Below, in pieces: positions 8,938 to 18,958 of a stretch of 64,000 nucleotides of DNA; position 1 is the stretch's first letter; each line of letters opens with the position of its first letter. The stretch spans positions 372,001-436,000 of the forward strand of contig NZ_CP039852.1 of NCBI RefSeq assembly GCF_006228385.1, in the 5' to 3' direction. The notes beneath the pieces were generated by a model. The model did not search any database. It was not told the origin of the DNA and saw only the letters and a program-made list of their open reading frames with translations. A program made the position numbers and the translations under genes. The stretch is from Salinimonas iocasae (lineage in GTDB: Bacteria > Pseudomonadota > Gammaproteobacteria > Enterobacterales > Alteromonadaceae).

Positions 8938-8975
8938 TGCGCGTTTTTAAAATTCTTTTGCTTTTTGAGGAAGCT

Positions 8976-10070
8976 ATGTCCGATTCGACTGACACATCAC
9001 CCAGCCATCTTGCTAATGACCGCTATCTTAGAGCGTTATCGAAACAGCCGGTGGATATGACTCCTGTATGGATGATGCGTCAGGCAGGGCGCTATCTGCC
9101 TGAGTACAAAGCAACGCGCGCGCAGGCCGGTGATTTTATGTCGCTTTGCCGCAATGCCGAACTGGCGTGTGAAGTCACCCTGCAACCGCTGCGACGTTTC
9201 GAACTGGACGCTGCCATTCTGTTTTCAGATATTCTGACAATTCCTGATGCTATGGGGCTTGGACTGTATTTTGAAGCTGGTGAAGGGCCTAAGTTTCAGC
9301 GTCCACTGACAAATCAGCGTGACATTGAAAAGTTGGGTATACCTGATCCAGAAGGTGAGCTTCAGTACGTGATGAATGCCGTGCGCACTATCCGCAGGGA
9401 ACTAAAAGGGGAAGTGCCCCTTATTGGTTTTTCAGGTAGTCCCTGGACACTGGCTACCTACATGATTGAAGGTGGCTCAAGTAAGGCATTTACAAAAATT
9501 AAGAAAATGGCATTTGCAGACCCTCAAGCACTGCACTTGCTATTGGATAAGCTGGCCGATGCGGTTATTGCGTATCTTAATGCTCAGATAGCTGCGGGTG
9601 CCCAATCGGTAATGGTATTCGATACGTGGGGCGGTGTGTTGTCTCCCCGTGACTACAACTTATTTTCTTTGCAGTATATGGCGAAGATTGTTGACGGTTT
9701 GACCAGGCATAACGATGGTCGCAAGGTCCCGGTAACACTGTTTACCAAAAATGGTGGTATGTGGCTGGAGTCTATCGCAGCGACGGGTTGCGATGCAGTG
9801 GGCCTGGACTGGACAATTAACATTGATGAAGCGCGTGCCCGAATTGGCGATAAGGTTGCGCTGCAGGGGAATATGGACCCGTCAATGCTATACGCCAGCC
9901 CTGAGAGAATAGAAGATGAAGTGGCTGACATTCTCGAAAAGTACGGAACAGGGAGTGGCCATGTGTTTAATCTTGGCCATGGTATCCACCTGGATGTCCC
10001 GCCAGAAAACGCAGGCGTGTTTGTCGAAGCGGTTCACCGGTTAAGTAAACCGTATCATAGCGGGCAGTAA
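8976..10070 (+). CDS. hemE: uroporphyrinogen decarboxylase
   Basis: 364 residues from the ATG at 8976, which has GAGG six bases upstream. The longer frame starting earlier adds a segment that overlaps the promoter and is unlike the family. Signatures are [15 protein letters not shown] near the start and [17 protein letters not shown], with the catalytic Asp in [14 protein letters not shown]. The enzyme removes four acetate carboxyl groups from uroporphyrinogen III to make coproporphyrinogen III for heme. The heme gene hemH is also in this window, at 24430. Confidence 0.97.
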   Translation: MSDSTDTSPSHLANDRYLRALSKQPVDMTPVWMMRQAGRYLPEYKATRAQAGDFMSLCRNAELACEVTLQPLRRFELDAAILFSDILTIPDAMGLGLYFEAGEGPKFQRPLTNQRDIEKLGIPDPEGELQYVMNAVRTIRRELKGEVPLIGFSGSPWTLATYMIEGGSSKAFTKIKKMAFADPQALHLLLDKLADAVIAYLNAQIAAGAQSVMVFDTWGGVLSPRDYNLFSLQYMAKIVDGLTRHNDGRKVPVTLFTKNGGMWLESIAATGCDAVGLDWTINIDEARARIGDKVALQGNMDPSMLYASPERIEDEVADILEKYGTGSGHVFNLGHGIHLDVPPENAGVFVEAVHRLSKPYHSGQ

Positions 10071-10077
10071 CCCTTTT

Positions 10078-10542
10078 ATGCAGAAATGGGGTTATACACT
10101 GCTGTTGGCTTTTATTGGTATAGCGGCATACCAGTTTGGCTATTATCAGAATAAGCTTTCCGTCAGCGAGAAAAGCACCCGCCTGCTGCTTGGGGAGATG
10201 GAGCAGCGTGAGCAAGTGAACGCTGTTCCGTCCGCCAATGTTGATAAGGTGCCTGCGACTGTCCTGAAAGTTGATGGCAGCGAGTCGGAATCTGCAAAGC
10301 AACACAACACATTCACCCTTCACCCCAGCAAAGAGTACCTTCTGCTACATGCTGTTACCTGTGGTCAGAAAGGTTGTAAGCTAACTGGTCAGTACCAGGG
10401 TAAACCTGAGACGCTACGTGTCATGCTGGACCAGATGCAACTTGCGCCATGGTGGACCTATCAATCGCTGCCGACTCACGGTGACAACGACAGCGACCCC
10501 ACGTATTTTGTCGCTCAGTTCGACCCCAATCATCGCGGCTGA
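10078..10542 (+). CDS. unknown membrane-anchored protein
   Basis: 154 residues, seven bases after hemE and probably co-transcribed with it. An N-terminal transmembrane or uncleaved signal segment (TLLLAFIGIAAYQFGYY, about 7-23) is followed by a polar linker. A small C-terminal domain has two Cys residues in VTCGQKGCKL and ends PTYFVAQFDP. The two cysteines could form a disulfide in the periplasm. I do not recognise a family, and no catalytic motif is visible. Codon use looks like the neighbours, so it is probably a real gene. Confidence 0.65.
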   Translation: MQKWGYTLLLAFIGIAAYQFGYYQNKLSVSEKSTRLLLGEMEQREQVNAVPSANVDKVPATVLKVDGSESESAKQHNTFTLHPSKEYLLLHAVTCGQKGCKLTGQYQGKPETLRVMLDQMQLAPWWTYQSLPTHGDNDSDPTYFVAQFDPNHRG

Positions 10543-10568
10543 CTCCCAAGCTGGTATCGGTAATCCGG

Positions 10569-10574
10569 TATAAT
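10569..10574 (+). promoter_or_regulatory. candidate -10 element (TATAAT) ahead of a structured leader
   Basis: A perfect TATAAT stands between the unknown membrane protein and the acetyltransferase. The bases at the -35 distance are poor. If used, transcription would begin near 10581, just before the folded element at 10590-10663. Confidence 0.35.
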
Positions 10575-10589
10575 GTCATTAAGTGCAGG

Positions 10590-10663
10590 CTGTACTGTCG
10601 CTTCTCCAGACCTTGTCACGACATGGGTCTGGCCCGGGCGAGCGCGTAACTGACAGCGTACAG
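10590..10663 (+). other. strongly folded intergenic element, possible leader RNA or small RNA
   Basis: An outer stem pairs CTGTAC-TGTC (10590-10599) with GACA-gc-GTACAG (10652-10663), giving ten pairs with a two-base bulge. An inner hairpin pairs CCAGACC (10606-10612) with GGTCTGG (10626-10632). A TATAAT lies just upstream and the acetyltransferase starts 86 bases downstream. No T-run follows either stem, so it is not a simple terminator. Function unknown. Confidence 0.4.
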
Positions 10664-10748
10664 ACTGTCGATGGTCGTATTTTGTTGTTTTAAAAACGCC
10701 GCTATTGATACGGTTATCCTGTTGGCACATCTGATAAGGTAAATTACT

Positions 10749-11315
10749 GTGGACCTCACTACATTTCTGAACGCACTGAATAGCGGTGATAAAATTACCG
10801 CAGGCTCACCTGTACATCAGTTCATGCATGGCCTGAGTCAACAGGCTTTACAAATTACTGCAAAGATAAATAATCAATATCAGACACCCGAAACCCTGAC
10901 AGAATTACTCAGTGAGTTAACCGGCAGAGCGGTCAGTTCTACAGTGAGGGTTTTTCCGCCATTACACAGCGACTGTGGAAAAAACCTGACATTTGGTGAA
11001 AACATTTTTATCAATGCAGGATGTAAATTTCAGGACCAGGGAGGCATCCATATCGGCTCGGGCGCTTTTATCGGACACAATGTGGTTTTTGCATCGTTAA
11101 ATCACGACCCGGATCCCTCGCAACGGGGAAATATGATACCGGGAAGAATCACTATCGGAGAAAATGTCTGGATAGGGGCTAATGCGACTATTCTGGCAGG
11201 TGTGAGTGTTGGAGATGGGGCAATAGTAGCCGCAGGAGCCGTCGTCACCAGAGATGTTGCTGCAAATACGGTGGTGGGTGGAGTACCGGCAAATTTTATT
11301 AAGCAGCTCGACTAA
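10749..11315 (+). CDS. hexapeptide-repeat acetyltransferase (maltose/galactoside O-acetyltransferase type)
   Basis: 188 residues with a GTG start. A helical N-terminus (about 1-60) like the Mac domain is followed by a left-handed beta-helix of hexapeptide repeats (about 75-180): [57 protein letters not shown] and the closing [10 protein letters not shown]. The catalytic His is likely the one in FASLNHD, as in LacA and Maa. The enzyme would transfer acetyl from acetyl-CoA to a sugar or similar hydroxyl. The acceptor is unknown. It converges with queG. Confidence 0.9.
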   Translation: MDLTTFLNALNSGDKITAGSPVHQFMHGLSQQALQITAKINNQYQTPETLTELLSELTGRAVSSTVRVFPPLHSDCGKNLTFGENIFINAGCKFQDQGGIHIGSGAFIGHNVVFASLNHDPDPSQRGNMIPGRITIGENVWIGANATILAGVSVGDGAIVAAGAVVTRDVAANTVVGGVPANFIKQLD

Positions 11316-11341
11316 CAGTTAGGTGGATGAACACCATAAGG

Positions 11342-12481
11342 TCAGGCGTCCCGGGGTAACCCTTTTTCGACCACGCGAGTCAGTCGGGCTAGCTGGCGAT
11401 TGTCGTTCTGGTGAGAAGCGCTTTCTTTCTGGCGTGATAGGGCCCATTCGATATGTGGCTTTACCAATGCATCGGCTACCGGACGCGCAGCTTCCAGCGC
11501 CTTCACAATATCTGCATCATATTTGGCGTTCCCCATCGCGACGGCAATGTTTCTTTGCCACTTTGCATGGCCGATACGGCGGATCGGCGAGCCTTCAGTG
11601 TTCTTAAGAAAGGTATCCTCATCCCAGTTAAATAAAGTAACCAATGACTGACCGTGCAAAACCTTCCTCGGGTGAAAGTCTTCCTGTTCGGTAATATCTG
11701 CGAACCGGTTATAGGGGCATACTAACTGGCAATCGTCACAACCATATATCCGGTTACCCATCAGCGGGCGTAAAGATTCCGGGATGAGGCCGTCATGTTC
11801 AATGGTCAGATAAGAGATACATTTACGCGCGTCAACCTGATAGGGAGCGACAATAGCGCCGGTGGGACACATGGTGATACATGCGTTACAGGTTCCACAG
11901 CCTTCTTCGACAGGTGAATCTGTAGGTAAAGGCAGATTAACGAACAATTCTCCCAAAAAGAACCAGGAGCCGGCATCACGATTTAACGTCAGACTATGCT
12001 TACCTGTCCAGCCGAGCCCCGCTTTTTCTGCTATAGCATGTTCCAGAACGGGCGCCGAGTCGACAAAGGGGCGGAACTGAGTATCAGAAAATGTTTCAGT
12101 AATTTTCTGACCCAGCTGTTTGAGTTTTTTGCGTAGTACCTTGTGGTAATCGCGTCCCAGAGCATATCGGCTGATATACCCGACCTGGTCGTTTCTAAGG
12201 TGGGTGGCAAAAGAGGCATCGGGAGGGAGATAATCCATCCGCACACTGATAACGCGAAGGGTTCCGGGAAGTAGCTCGGCCGGGCGAGCGCGCTTCATAC
12301 CGTGCGCAGCCATGTAATCCATCTCGCCATGGTAGCCGTTATCTAACCATTGTTGCAGGTGAGCTTCATGTTTAGACAGATCGATATCGCTGATGCCAAC
12401 TTGCTGAAAGCCTAGCGCGCGGCCCCAAGCCTTGATATCGTCTGCTAACCGACCTAAATCTATTGAATGAATTCCGGACAT
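11342..12481 (-). CDS. queG: epoxyqueuosine reductase QueG
   Basis: 379 residues from the ATG at 12481 (a TTG two codons earlier is also open). The N-terminal half contains AWGRALGFQQVGI and GTLRVISVRMDYLP, which match QueG. Two 4Fe-4S clusters are coded by CGTCNACITMCPTGAI with CISYLTIEH, and by CDDCQLVCPYN. It reduces epoxyqueuosine to queuosine in tRNA wobble positions using a cobalamin cofactor. The C-terminal HEAT-like part (RRIGHAKWQRNIAVAMGN) is present. It is head-to-head with nnr, and the start regions overlap. Confidence 0.96.
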   Translation of the reverse strand: MSGIHSIDLGRLADDIKAWGRALGFQQVGISDIDLSKHEAHLQQWLDNGYHGEMDYMAAHGMKRARPAELLPGTLRVISVRMDYLPPDASFATHLRNDQVGYISRYALGRDYHKVLRKKLKQLGQKITETFSDTQFRPFVDSAPVLEHAIAEKAGLGWTGKHSLTLNRDAGSWFFLGELFVNLPLPTDSPVEEGCGTCNACITMCPTGAIVAPYQVDARKCISYLTIEHDGLIPESLRPLMGNRIYGCDDCQLVCPYNRFADITEQEDFHPRKVLHGQSLVTLFNWDEDTFLKNTEGSPIRRIGHAKWQRNIAVAMGNAKYDADIVKALEAARPVADALVKPHIEWALSRQKESASHQNDNRQLARLTRVVEKGLPRDA

Positions 12482-13987
12482 GCCCAAATGCTAGATACTC
12501 AACTGACCTCAAGTTTATCATATAAACTTTATCGTGCCGATGAAGTCCGCGGCAATGAGCAGGACGCTGCCAGCAAAAGCGGCTGTGAAATGTTCACGCT
12601 GATGGAAAGAGCCGGAGAAGCAGTATTCAGACAATGCCAGCATCTGTTACCAAACACTGAAGTCTATCTGGTGTTGGTCGGACAGGGTAATAACGCCGGT
12701 GATGGCTATGTTGCGGCATGTAATGCACGTCAGGCAGGAAAGCGGGTAATTGTCTGTGCGGTGGAGCCCGAGCGAAAGCTCGAAGGTGATGCAGGCAGAG
12801 CGCAGCAAAACTGGCTGGACACCGGCGGCAGCATTGAAGCATTTGACGAAGAAAAACTAAGTAGCGCCGGTTTAGTTATTGATGCACTGCTGGGTACCGG
12901 CATCAATACCTACATTCGAAATGAGTTCGCCCATATCATTGATAAAGTCAATGAGGCGGATGTGCCGGTTGTCAGTATTGATGTGCCCTCTGGCCTGGAT
13001 GCAAACAGCGGTCAGTCTATGGGGCGATGTATACAGGCTGACGTTACTGTCACGCTGGTGGGGATTAAGCCAGGCCTGACCACCGGCGCGGGCAAGCAGT
13101 CATGTGGGCAGCTGGTATTTGAAGATTTGGGTATATCAAAAGCGTTTTCTGCCATTGCTAAACCTTTCGCAAGCTGGCTTGATATCGAGCAGTTCAAGGG
13201 CATGGGCCCACGCGATATTCACAGTCATAAGGGCACTTATGGCCGGTTGCTGTGTATCGGAGGAAACAAGGGTACAGCGGGCGCTATCAGGCTAGCCAGT
13301 GAGGCCGCCTTACGCGCCGGCGCTGGAATGGTAAGGGCTTATGTACATGATAAGTCGATTATTCAGGTCAGCGCTGGCCGCCCGGAATTAATGGTAACCA
13401 GCGAAGCCCTTGAAGATGCATTGCAATGGGCGACGTGCGTGGTTATCGGACCAGGCCTGGGGCAGGATGACTGGGCTCAGCACGCGTTCGAAGTCGCCAT
13501 GAAACATTGCCAGAGTGAGCAAAAACCGATGGTGATAGATGCTGACGCCCTGAACCTGTTGAGCAGGCAGGCAACCGCATTTACTATTTCATCATGTATA
13601 CTGACACCACACGCCGGTGAAGCCGCGCGATTATTAGGTGTATCGGTTGATGACGTAGAAACCGAGCGGTTTAACTATGCCAAGCAGTGCGCTGAGCGCT
13701 ATCATGCGACATGCGTGCTAAAAGGGGCTGGCACCATCATTGATAATGAAAGCTCGGTAGCAGTTTGCCGGCACGGAAATCCGGCCATGGCGACAGCAGG
13801 TAGCGGTGACGTGTTAAGTGGCATATTAGGGGCGTTGCTGGCACAGGGGCTCGATACAGAGTTGGCCAGCCGCTATGGTGTAACCCTGCATGCCAGAGCC
13901 GGGGATGATCTGGCTGCCCGTGACGGTCAGCGCGGCATGCTGGCCAGCGATCTGTTTAGTGCAGTCAGAGCCCTTATGAATCAGTAG
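12467..13987 (+). CDS. nnr: bifunctional NAD(P)H-hydrate epimerase / ADP-dependent dehydratase
   Basis: 506 residues if started at ATG 12467; a second ATG at 12488 is equally possible and would remove the overlap with queG. The N-terminal YjeF epimerase domain (about 20-230) has GQGNNAGDGYVAA and DVPSGLDANSG. The C-terminal ribokinase-like domain (about 240-500) has GTAGAIRLASEAALRAGAGMV, ILTPHAGE and the active-site run AGSGDVLSGILGALLAQG. It repairs damaged NADH/NADPH hydrates. It heads the operon tsaE-amiB-mutL-miaA-hfq-hflX-hflK-hflC, the classic gammaproteobacterial order. Confidence 0.96.
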   Translation: MNSGHAQMLDTQLTSSLSYKLYRADEVRGNEQDAASKSGCEMFTLMERAGEAVFRQCQHLLPNTEVYLVLVGQGNNAGDGYVAACNARQAGKRVIVCAVEPERKLEGDAGRAQQNWLDTGGSIEAFDEEKLSSAGLVIDALLGTGINTYIRNEFAHIIDKVNEADVPVVSIDVPSGLDANSGQSMGRCIQADVTVTLVGIKPGLTTGAGKQSCGQLVFEDLGISKAFSAIAKPFASWLDIEQFKGMGPRDIHSHKGTYGRLLCIGGNKGTAGAIRLASEAALRAGAGMVRAYVHDKSIIQVSAGRPELMVTSEALEDALQWATCVVIGPGLGQDDWAQHAFEVAMKHCQSEQKPMVIDADALNLLSRQATAFTISSCILTPHAGEAARLLGVSVDDVETERFNYAKQCAERYHATCVLKGAGTIIDNESSVAVCRHGNPAMATAGSGDVLSGILGALLAQGLDTELASRYGVTLHARAGDDLAARDGQRGMLASDLFSAVRALMNQ

Positions 13988-14010
13988 TCTTGTAACAGGT
14001 AGTATACGAC

Positions 14011-14499
14011 ATGACATTTCCAACCTTTAAGTTTGATGTTGCTGATGAGCAGCGTACTCAGGCGATCGCACAAAACCTGGCTGACGCCGTAAAAAAAGCG
14101 TCGCCGCAGGGAGTCGTTATCCATCTTGAAGGTGACCTGGGGGCTGGAAAAACCACATTCAGCCGCTACTTCATCCAGACTCTGGGGCATTCAGGTGCTG
14201 TTAAGAGTCCGACTTATACGCTGGTGGAACCTTATGAACTGGATGAAGTCAATGTATATCATTTCGATCTTTACCGGCTGGCAGACCCTGAAGAACTGGA
14301 GTTTATGGGGATCAGGGACTATTTTGGAACTAATACGGTGTGTCTGGTGGAATGGCCAGAGCGCGGGGGCGCGCTGTTGGCAACTGCAGATATAACGATT
14401 ACTATTAAACTTGAAGAAAACATTCGCTGCTTTACGCTTACAGCTGAAGGCGAAGTGGGAGCCGGGATACTCACGGTTGCCTTTGCCTGCGAAGCCTGA
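14011..14499 (+). CDS. tsaE: tRNA threonylcarbamoyladenosine biosynthesis ATPase TsaE
   Basis: 162 residues. Walker A is GDLGAGKTTFSRYF, followed by SPTYTLVEPYE and FDLYRLADPEELEFMGIRDYF, then VEWPERGG. These are standard TsaE landmarks. TsaE works with TsaB and TsaD to place the t6A modification on ANN-decoding tRNAs. It lies 23 bases after nnr and is in the same operon. Confidence 0.97.
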   Translation: MTFPTFKFDVADEQRTQAIAQNLADAVKKASPQGVVIHLEGDLGAGKTTFSRYFIQTLGHSGAVKSPTYTLVEPYELDEVNVYHFDLYRLADPEELEFMGIRDYFGTNTVCLVEWPERGGALLATADITITIKLEENIRCFTLTAEGEVGAGILTVAFACEA

Positions 14500-14556
14500 A
14501 TCAGGAATGTTGACACTGCGCCTACAATAATTAAATCAGTATCATAAAGGCAAGGT

Positions 14557-15888
14557 ATGTTGCGCTTATTTATTCTTATCATATTTACGGGGCTTCTGGC
14601 CGCGCCACTCCAGGCTGCGCAAAATAAAATTAATGCGCTGCGAGTAGCGCCGGGCCCTGATAAAACCCGGGTGGTTTTTGATTTATCACAGACACCGCAA
14701 TTTACCTATTTTTCCTTATCCAACCCCAACCGGCTGGTAATCGATCTGGCTAATACCAGTGATACCGCTGATTTGGCAGCAACCGGCGATACCGGTTCAC
14801 TGGTGCGGCGATTGCGTTATTCAACGCCCAAAAATCCTCAGTCTGCGCGAATTGTTGTCGACCTTAACCGAAAAACAGATCCAGAGATTTTTGCCATTGC
14901 ACCATCTGGCGATTATGGACATCGTCTGGTAGTTGACTTACCAGGCCAGTCTGTATCTTCCTCCTCACAGGCAACAGGCGTATTGATTGATAGCGCTAAC
15001 AACACCCGGGACCGGGATATTATCGTTGCAATCGATGCCGGTCACGGTGGTAATGACCCGGGTTCTATTGGCCCTTCAGGCACCTACGAAAAACATATTA
15101 CGTTGAGTATAGCGAAAAAGCTGGCCGCGCTGGTTGATGCTGAGCAGGGCATGCGTTCCGTGTTAGTCAGGGACGGTGATTACTATATTTATCCGACAAA
15201 ACGCCCGGAAATTGCCCGACAGAAAAAAGCAGATTTACTTATATCCATTCACGCTGATGCGTTTAGTCAGCCGGAACCGCGCGGTGGCTCGGTGTGGGTA
15301 CTGTCCATGCGTCGGGCTGACTCTGAGCTGGGTCGCTGGCTTGAGAAAACTGAGCGGCATTCTGAGCTGCTGGGCGGGGCTGCAGAGGTTATTTCTGACA
15401 ACGCCAGCGAGCGCTACCTGGCGGAAACCATCATCGGTTTATCGATGGATCATTCAATGTCAGCAAGTTACGATCTTAGCGAAAAAGTCATTGGCGAAAT
15501 GAAAAAGGTTACCCGCTTACACAAACGCGCGCCCCAGGCGGCCAGCTTCGCAGTGCTCACTGCGCCGGATATTCCCTCAATTCTGGTTGAGGTCGGCTTT
15601 ATTTCGAATCCGCAGGAAGAAAAAAATCTGTTGTGGGAAGAGTATCGGGAGCGACTTGCCCGATCTATGTTCAATGCGACCAAACGTTATTTCAAACAGG
15701 TGCCGCCCGATGGTACCCTGTGGGCTTCTTACAGAGAACGCAACCGTACTCATAAAGTACGCAGTGGTGAGTCCTTATCGTTGCTGGCACAGCGTTACAA
15801 TGTCAAAGTCAGCAGCATCAAAGAAGCCAATGACCTCAATAATGACGTGGTCAGAATTGGCCAGGTACTTACCATTCCCAGCACCTAA
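14557..15888 (+). CDS. amiB: N-acetylmuramoyl-L-alanine amidase AmiB with AMIN and LysM domains
   Basis: 443 residues. A signal peptide (about 1-20) precedes an AMIN domain (about 25-130), which targets septal peptidoglycan. The zinc amidase domain (about 150-385) has AIDAGHGGNDPGSIG, SIHADAF and ILVEVGFISNPQEE, with the zinc ligands and catalytic Glu. One LysM module closes the protein (HKVRSGESLSLLAQRYNV to the end). It splits septal wall for daughter cell separation, normally activated by EnvC. A TTGACA at 14510-14515 stands upstream, but the matching -10 is weak (TAAATC), so an internal promoter is only possible. Confidence 0.96.
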   Translation: MLRLFILIIFTGLLAAPLQAAQNKINALRVAPGPDKTRVVFDLSQTPQFTYFSLSNPNRLVIDLANTSDTADLAATGDTGSLVRRLRYSTPKNPQSARIVVDLNRKTDPEIFAIAPSGDYGHRLVVDLPGQSVSSSSQATGVLIDSANNTRDRDIIVAIDAGHGGNDPGSIGPSGTYEKHITLSIAKKLAALVDAEQGMRSVLVRDGDYYIYPTKRPEIARQKKADLLISIHADAFSQPEPRGGSVWVLSMRRADSELGRWLEKTERHSELLGGAAEVISDNASERYLAETIIGLSMDHSMSASYDLSEKVIGEMKKVTRLHKRAPQAASFAVLTAPDIPSILVEVGFISNPQEEKNLLWEEYRERLARSMFNATKRYFKQVPPDGTLWASYRERNRTHKVRSGESLSLLAQRYNVKVSSIKEANDLNNDVVRIGQVLTIPST

Positions 15889-15915
15889 CTATTTACATAG
15901 CCCGGAATATCGATT

Positions 15916-17679
15916 TTGCCCATTCAACTGTTACCGCCACGTCTGGCCAACCAAATTGCCGCTGGTGAAGTGGTTGAGCGCCCCGCTTCTGTTGTTAAGG
16001 AGCTGATAGAAAACAGCCTGGATGCCGGGGCAACCCGCATCGAGCTTGAAATTGAGCGCGGCGGTCATAAACGGATCAGACTCAGAGATAACGGCGGCGG
16101 CATTGCAAAAGATGAGCTGAAGCTCGCGTTAAGTCGTCATGCAACCAGCAAAATCGCTACGCTTGATGATCTTGAGCAAATCTTATCACTTGGCTTTCGT
16201 GGTGAAGCGCTGGCCAGTATCAGTTCAGTCAGCCGTTTGTCGCTGACCTCGAAAACACCGGAGCAGTCCGAGGCCTGGCAGGCCAGTTGCGAAGGGCGCG
16301 AAATGGATGTGTCTATCGTGCCTGCTGCGCATCCCGACGGTACGACGATAGATGTTGCAGACCTGTTTTATAACACGCCAGCCAGACGCAAATTTCTGCG
16401 TACAGAGAAAACCGAGTATCAGCATATTGAGGACGTGGTTAAACGTATTGCACTAAGCCACCCCCAGGTCGGATTTACATTAAAGCATAATAATAAAGTA
16501 ATGCGACGTTTTGCTGCGGTGAAGCCGGAAAATCAGGCGCAACGACTGGCTCAGGTGGTGGGCCAAAAGTTTGTTGATAATGCGACAGCGTTGGTGCTTG
16601 AACATCAGGGCATGAAAATTCAGGCCTGGTTAGGCAACCACAATATGCTCAGAAGCAGTAACGACTGTCAGTTTAGTTTTGTCAACGACAGGGGCATGCG
16701 CGATAAACTGATTCTTCACGCGATTCGACAGGCTTATGAGATGAGCTATGGTGCGGTTGAGCAACCGGCTTTTGTTTTTTACCTGACGGTCAATCCAAAA
16801 GATGTCGATGTTAATGTGCACCCGGCAAAGCACGAAGTACGGTTTCAGCAAAGCCGTCTGGTTCATGATTTCATCTGTAAGGCTGTGTTTGATGCACTTT
16901 GTGAAGAATGCGGCGTAAGTTCTGCTGTCAGCACAACGATGGATACATCAATAACGCACGACTATATTCGTCCGCTCACATCAAAACATGCCGATGTGGC
17001 CGAACGCCAGCCCGCTGCACCTCAATATGCCTCGAATTCTTCGGGTAATCGAGGCTCGGGTGGTTCTTCGGTAAGTCACCGAGAGAGACAAGCACCTGCT
17101 TACAGCGCAGATTACCACACCAATTTTAACCAGCTGATGACGCCAAAGAGCGACACACAGAGTCCTGAAACGCACTCTGGTGGGGCGCTACAGCTGAATT
17201 TACATCATCGACTCGTTCACGAAAAAAACACTGTTGCACTGTTAAAGGCCACTGAGCTGTTACCTTTGTGGTGGCAGCATGTATTAGACCATAGTCGTAC
17301 TTCTCAACCGCTGTTGATGCCCGTGGCGGTAGACCCTGATAATATCTGCGAATCGACGATAGCATACCTCAATGAGATCGGATTTGTTATTAACAACGCG
17401 GCTGGCAAACTGCGATTGCAACAGGTGCCCGCTGGCAGTCGCCATTTGCCCTGGGTGTCGGTTTTCCCGCATTTGGTAAGCCTTGCTGCGGACGATAATC
17501 AAACACTGGCAAGTCAGTTATCAGCACTTGATATTGAATGGCCTGATGAGGTGATAACGCACATCTGGCAGTGGTTTGATAACCTGCCATTGTCGCAACA
17601 AAGTGAAATGTCGTCGTCAATGGGCAAAGCGACAGGGGTTGCGCAACTGGTTGAAAAGTGGGGCATATTAAATGAGTGA
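15916..17679 (+). CDS. mutL: DNA mismatch repair protein MutL
   Basis: 587 residues from a TTG start at 15916, fixed by the family N-terminus [20 protein letters not shown]. The GHKL ATPase has ENSLDAG, RDNGGGI and [14 protein letters not shown]. The transducer domain follows, with [16 protein letters not shown] low-complexity Ser/Gln linker (about 350-410) leads to the C-terminal dimerisation domain. There is no metal-binding endonuclease motif (DQHAxxER), as expected for a species that uses MutH-type nicking. MutL couples MutS mismatch recognition to strand excision. Its last 8 bases overlap miaA. Confidence 0.97.
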   Translation: MPIQLLPPRLANQIAAGEVVERPASVVKELIENSLDAGATRIELEIERGGHKRIRLRDNGGGIAKDELKLALSRHATSKIATLDDLEQILSLGFRGEALASISSVSRLSLTSKTPEQSEAWQASCEGREMDVSIVPAAHPDGTTIDVADLFYNTPARRKFLRTEKTEYQHIEDVVKRIALSHPQVGFTLKHNNKVMRRFAAVKPENQAQRLAQVVGQKFVDNATALVLEHQGMKIQAWLGNHNMLRSSNDCQFSFVNDRGMRDKLILHAIRQAYEMSYGAVEQPAFVFYLTVNPKDVDVNVHPAKHEVRFQQSRLVHDFICKAVFDALCEECGVSSAVSTTMDTSITHDYIRPLTSKHADVAERQPAAPQYASNSSGNRGSGGSSVSHRERQAPAYSADYHTNFNQLMTPKSDTQSPETHSGGALQLNLHHRLVHEKNTVALLKATELLPLWWQHVLDHSRTSQPLLMPVAVDPDNICESTIAYLNEIGFVINNAAGKLRLQQVPAGSRHLPWVSVFPHLVSLAADDNQTLASQLSALDIEWPDEVITHIWQWFDNLPLSQQSEMSSSMGKATGVAQLVEKWGILNE

Positions 17680-18607
17680 TGGCACAGCTGATGCATTACC
17701 TGTCATTGCAATCATGGGCCCGACGGCATCGGGGAAAACAGGACTGGCGCTAACGCTGGCAGACAAAATTGACTGTGAAATAGTCAGCGTTGATTCTGCA
17801 CTGGTGTATCGCGACATGGATATTGGGACGGCAAAGCCAACCGCAGAGGAGCAGGCTATTGCGTCACACTGGTTAATCGATATACTGGACCCTGCGCAAA
17901 GTTATTCTGTCGCAGCATTTTATAAAGATGCAGTTCGGTTAATTGGTGAAATTCACAGTCGGGGCAAGATCCCGGTTTTGACAGGCGGTACAATGATGTA
18001 CTTCAATGCCTTGATAAACGGAATTTCGCCCTTACCTAAGTCCGACGAGGTGATCAGGGAGGCAATATCTCAGGAGGCAGAGGTTCACGGTTGGGGTGCA
18101 ATGCATGACCAGCTCAAAGAAGTGGACCCTACTAGCGCTCAGAGAATCCATCCTAATGATCCTCAAAGACTGACCAGAGCTTTGGAAGTTTTCCGAAGTT
18201 CGGGGCAGACGCTCACCCACTGGCAAAACCAGAAAGTGAAGCCCTGTCCTTACAGTATTACGCAGTTTGCCATCGCGCCATCAGATAGAGCTGTACTGCA
18301 TGAGCGAATAGCACAACGATTTGATTTGATGCTGGAAGCTGGCCTGATTGCTGAAGTGGAGAATTTGAGCGCCAGAGGTGATCTTCATGAAGATTTACCC
18401 TCTATACGTTCAGTAGGATACCGTCAGGTTTGGCATTATCTTGAAGGGGCGCTTACTTATCCACAAATGCGGGAAAAAGGCATTATCGCTACCCGACAGT
18501 TAGCAAAGCGTCAGCTTACCTGGCTCAGAGGCTGGGAAGAGCTGAACTGGTTAGACACATTTGCTAACGATAATACGGCTAAGATTTTAGCAAAAGTCGC
18601 ACCTTAG
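17672..18607 (+). CDS. miaA: tRNA dimethylallyltransferase
   Basis: 311 residues. The P-loop is [13 protein letters not shown], followed by [17 protein letters not shown], the substrate motif [10 protein letters not shown] and RSVGYRQVW. It adds a dimethylallyl group to A37 of tRNAs reading U-starting codons. The start overlaps the end of mutL by 8 bases, so translation is coupled. Confidence 0.98.
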   Translation: MSDGTADALPVIAIMGPTASGKTGLALTLADKIDCEIVSVDSALVYRDMDIGTAKPTAEEQAIASHWLIDILDPAQSYSVAAFYKDAVRLIGEIHSRGKIPVLTGGTMMYFNALINGISPLPKSDEVIREAISQEAEVHGWGAMHDQLKEVDPTSAQRIHPNDPQRLTRALEVFRSSGQTLTHWQNQKVKPCPYSITQFAIAPSDRAVLHERIAQRFDLMLEAGLIAEVENLSARGDLHEDLPSIRSVGYRQVWHYLEGALTYPQMREKGIIATRQLAKRQLTWLRGWEELNWLDTFANDNTAKILAKVAP

Positions 18608-18686
18608 GTGCATGAGTGTGATATACATTAGGTATGATGACGTCGCAAATGCTCGTCACCTAAATAATAAAAACTAAGGATTTCAG

Positions 18687-18941
18687 ATGGCTAAAGGGCA
18701 ATCTTTACAAGACCCATTCTTGAACGCATTACGCAAGGAACGTATCCCTGTGTCAATTTACCTGGTTAACGGAATTAAGTTACAAGGTCAGGTCGAGTCT
18801 TTCGACCAGTTTGTAATTCTTCTGAAAAACACGGTAAGCCAGATGGTTTATAAGCACGCTATTTCTACTGTCGTGCCTGCTCGAGCCATTACAATGCCCA
18901 GTTCAACCCAAGGGGACGCAGAAAATATTAAAACTGACTAA
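18687..18941 (+). CDS. hfq: RNA chaperone Hfq
   Basis: 84 residues. Sm1 ([19 protein letters not shown]) and Sm2 ([12 protein letters not shown]) are intact, including the proximal-face Gln8 and the VNGIKLQG strand. The C-terminal tail is about 16 residues, much shorter than the long tail of the 102-residue E. coli protein. Hfq forms a ring that pairs small RNAs with mRNAs. A 79-base gap after miaA contains AT-rich hexamers that may hold a promoter. AAGGA precedes the start. Confidence 0.98.
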   Translation: MAKGQSLQDPFLNALRKERIPVSIYLVNGIKLQGQVESFDQFVILLKNTVSQMVYKHAISTVVPARAITMPSSTQGDAENIKTD

Positions 18942-18958
18942 ACAAAAAGGTACATCGC

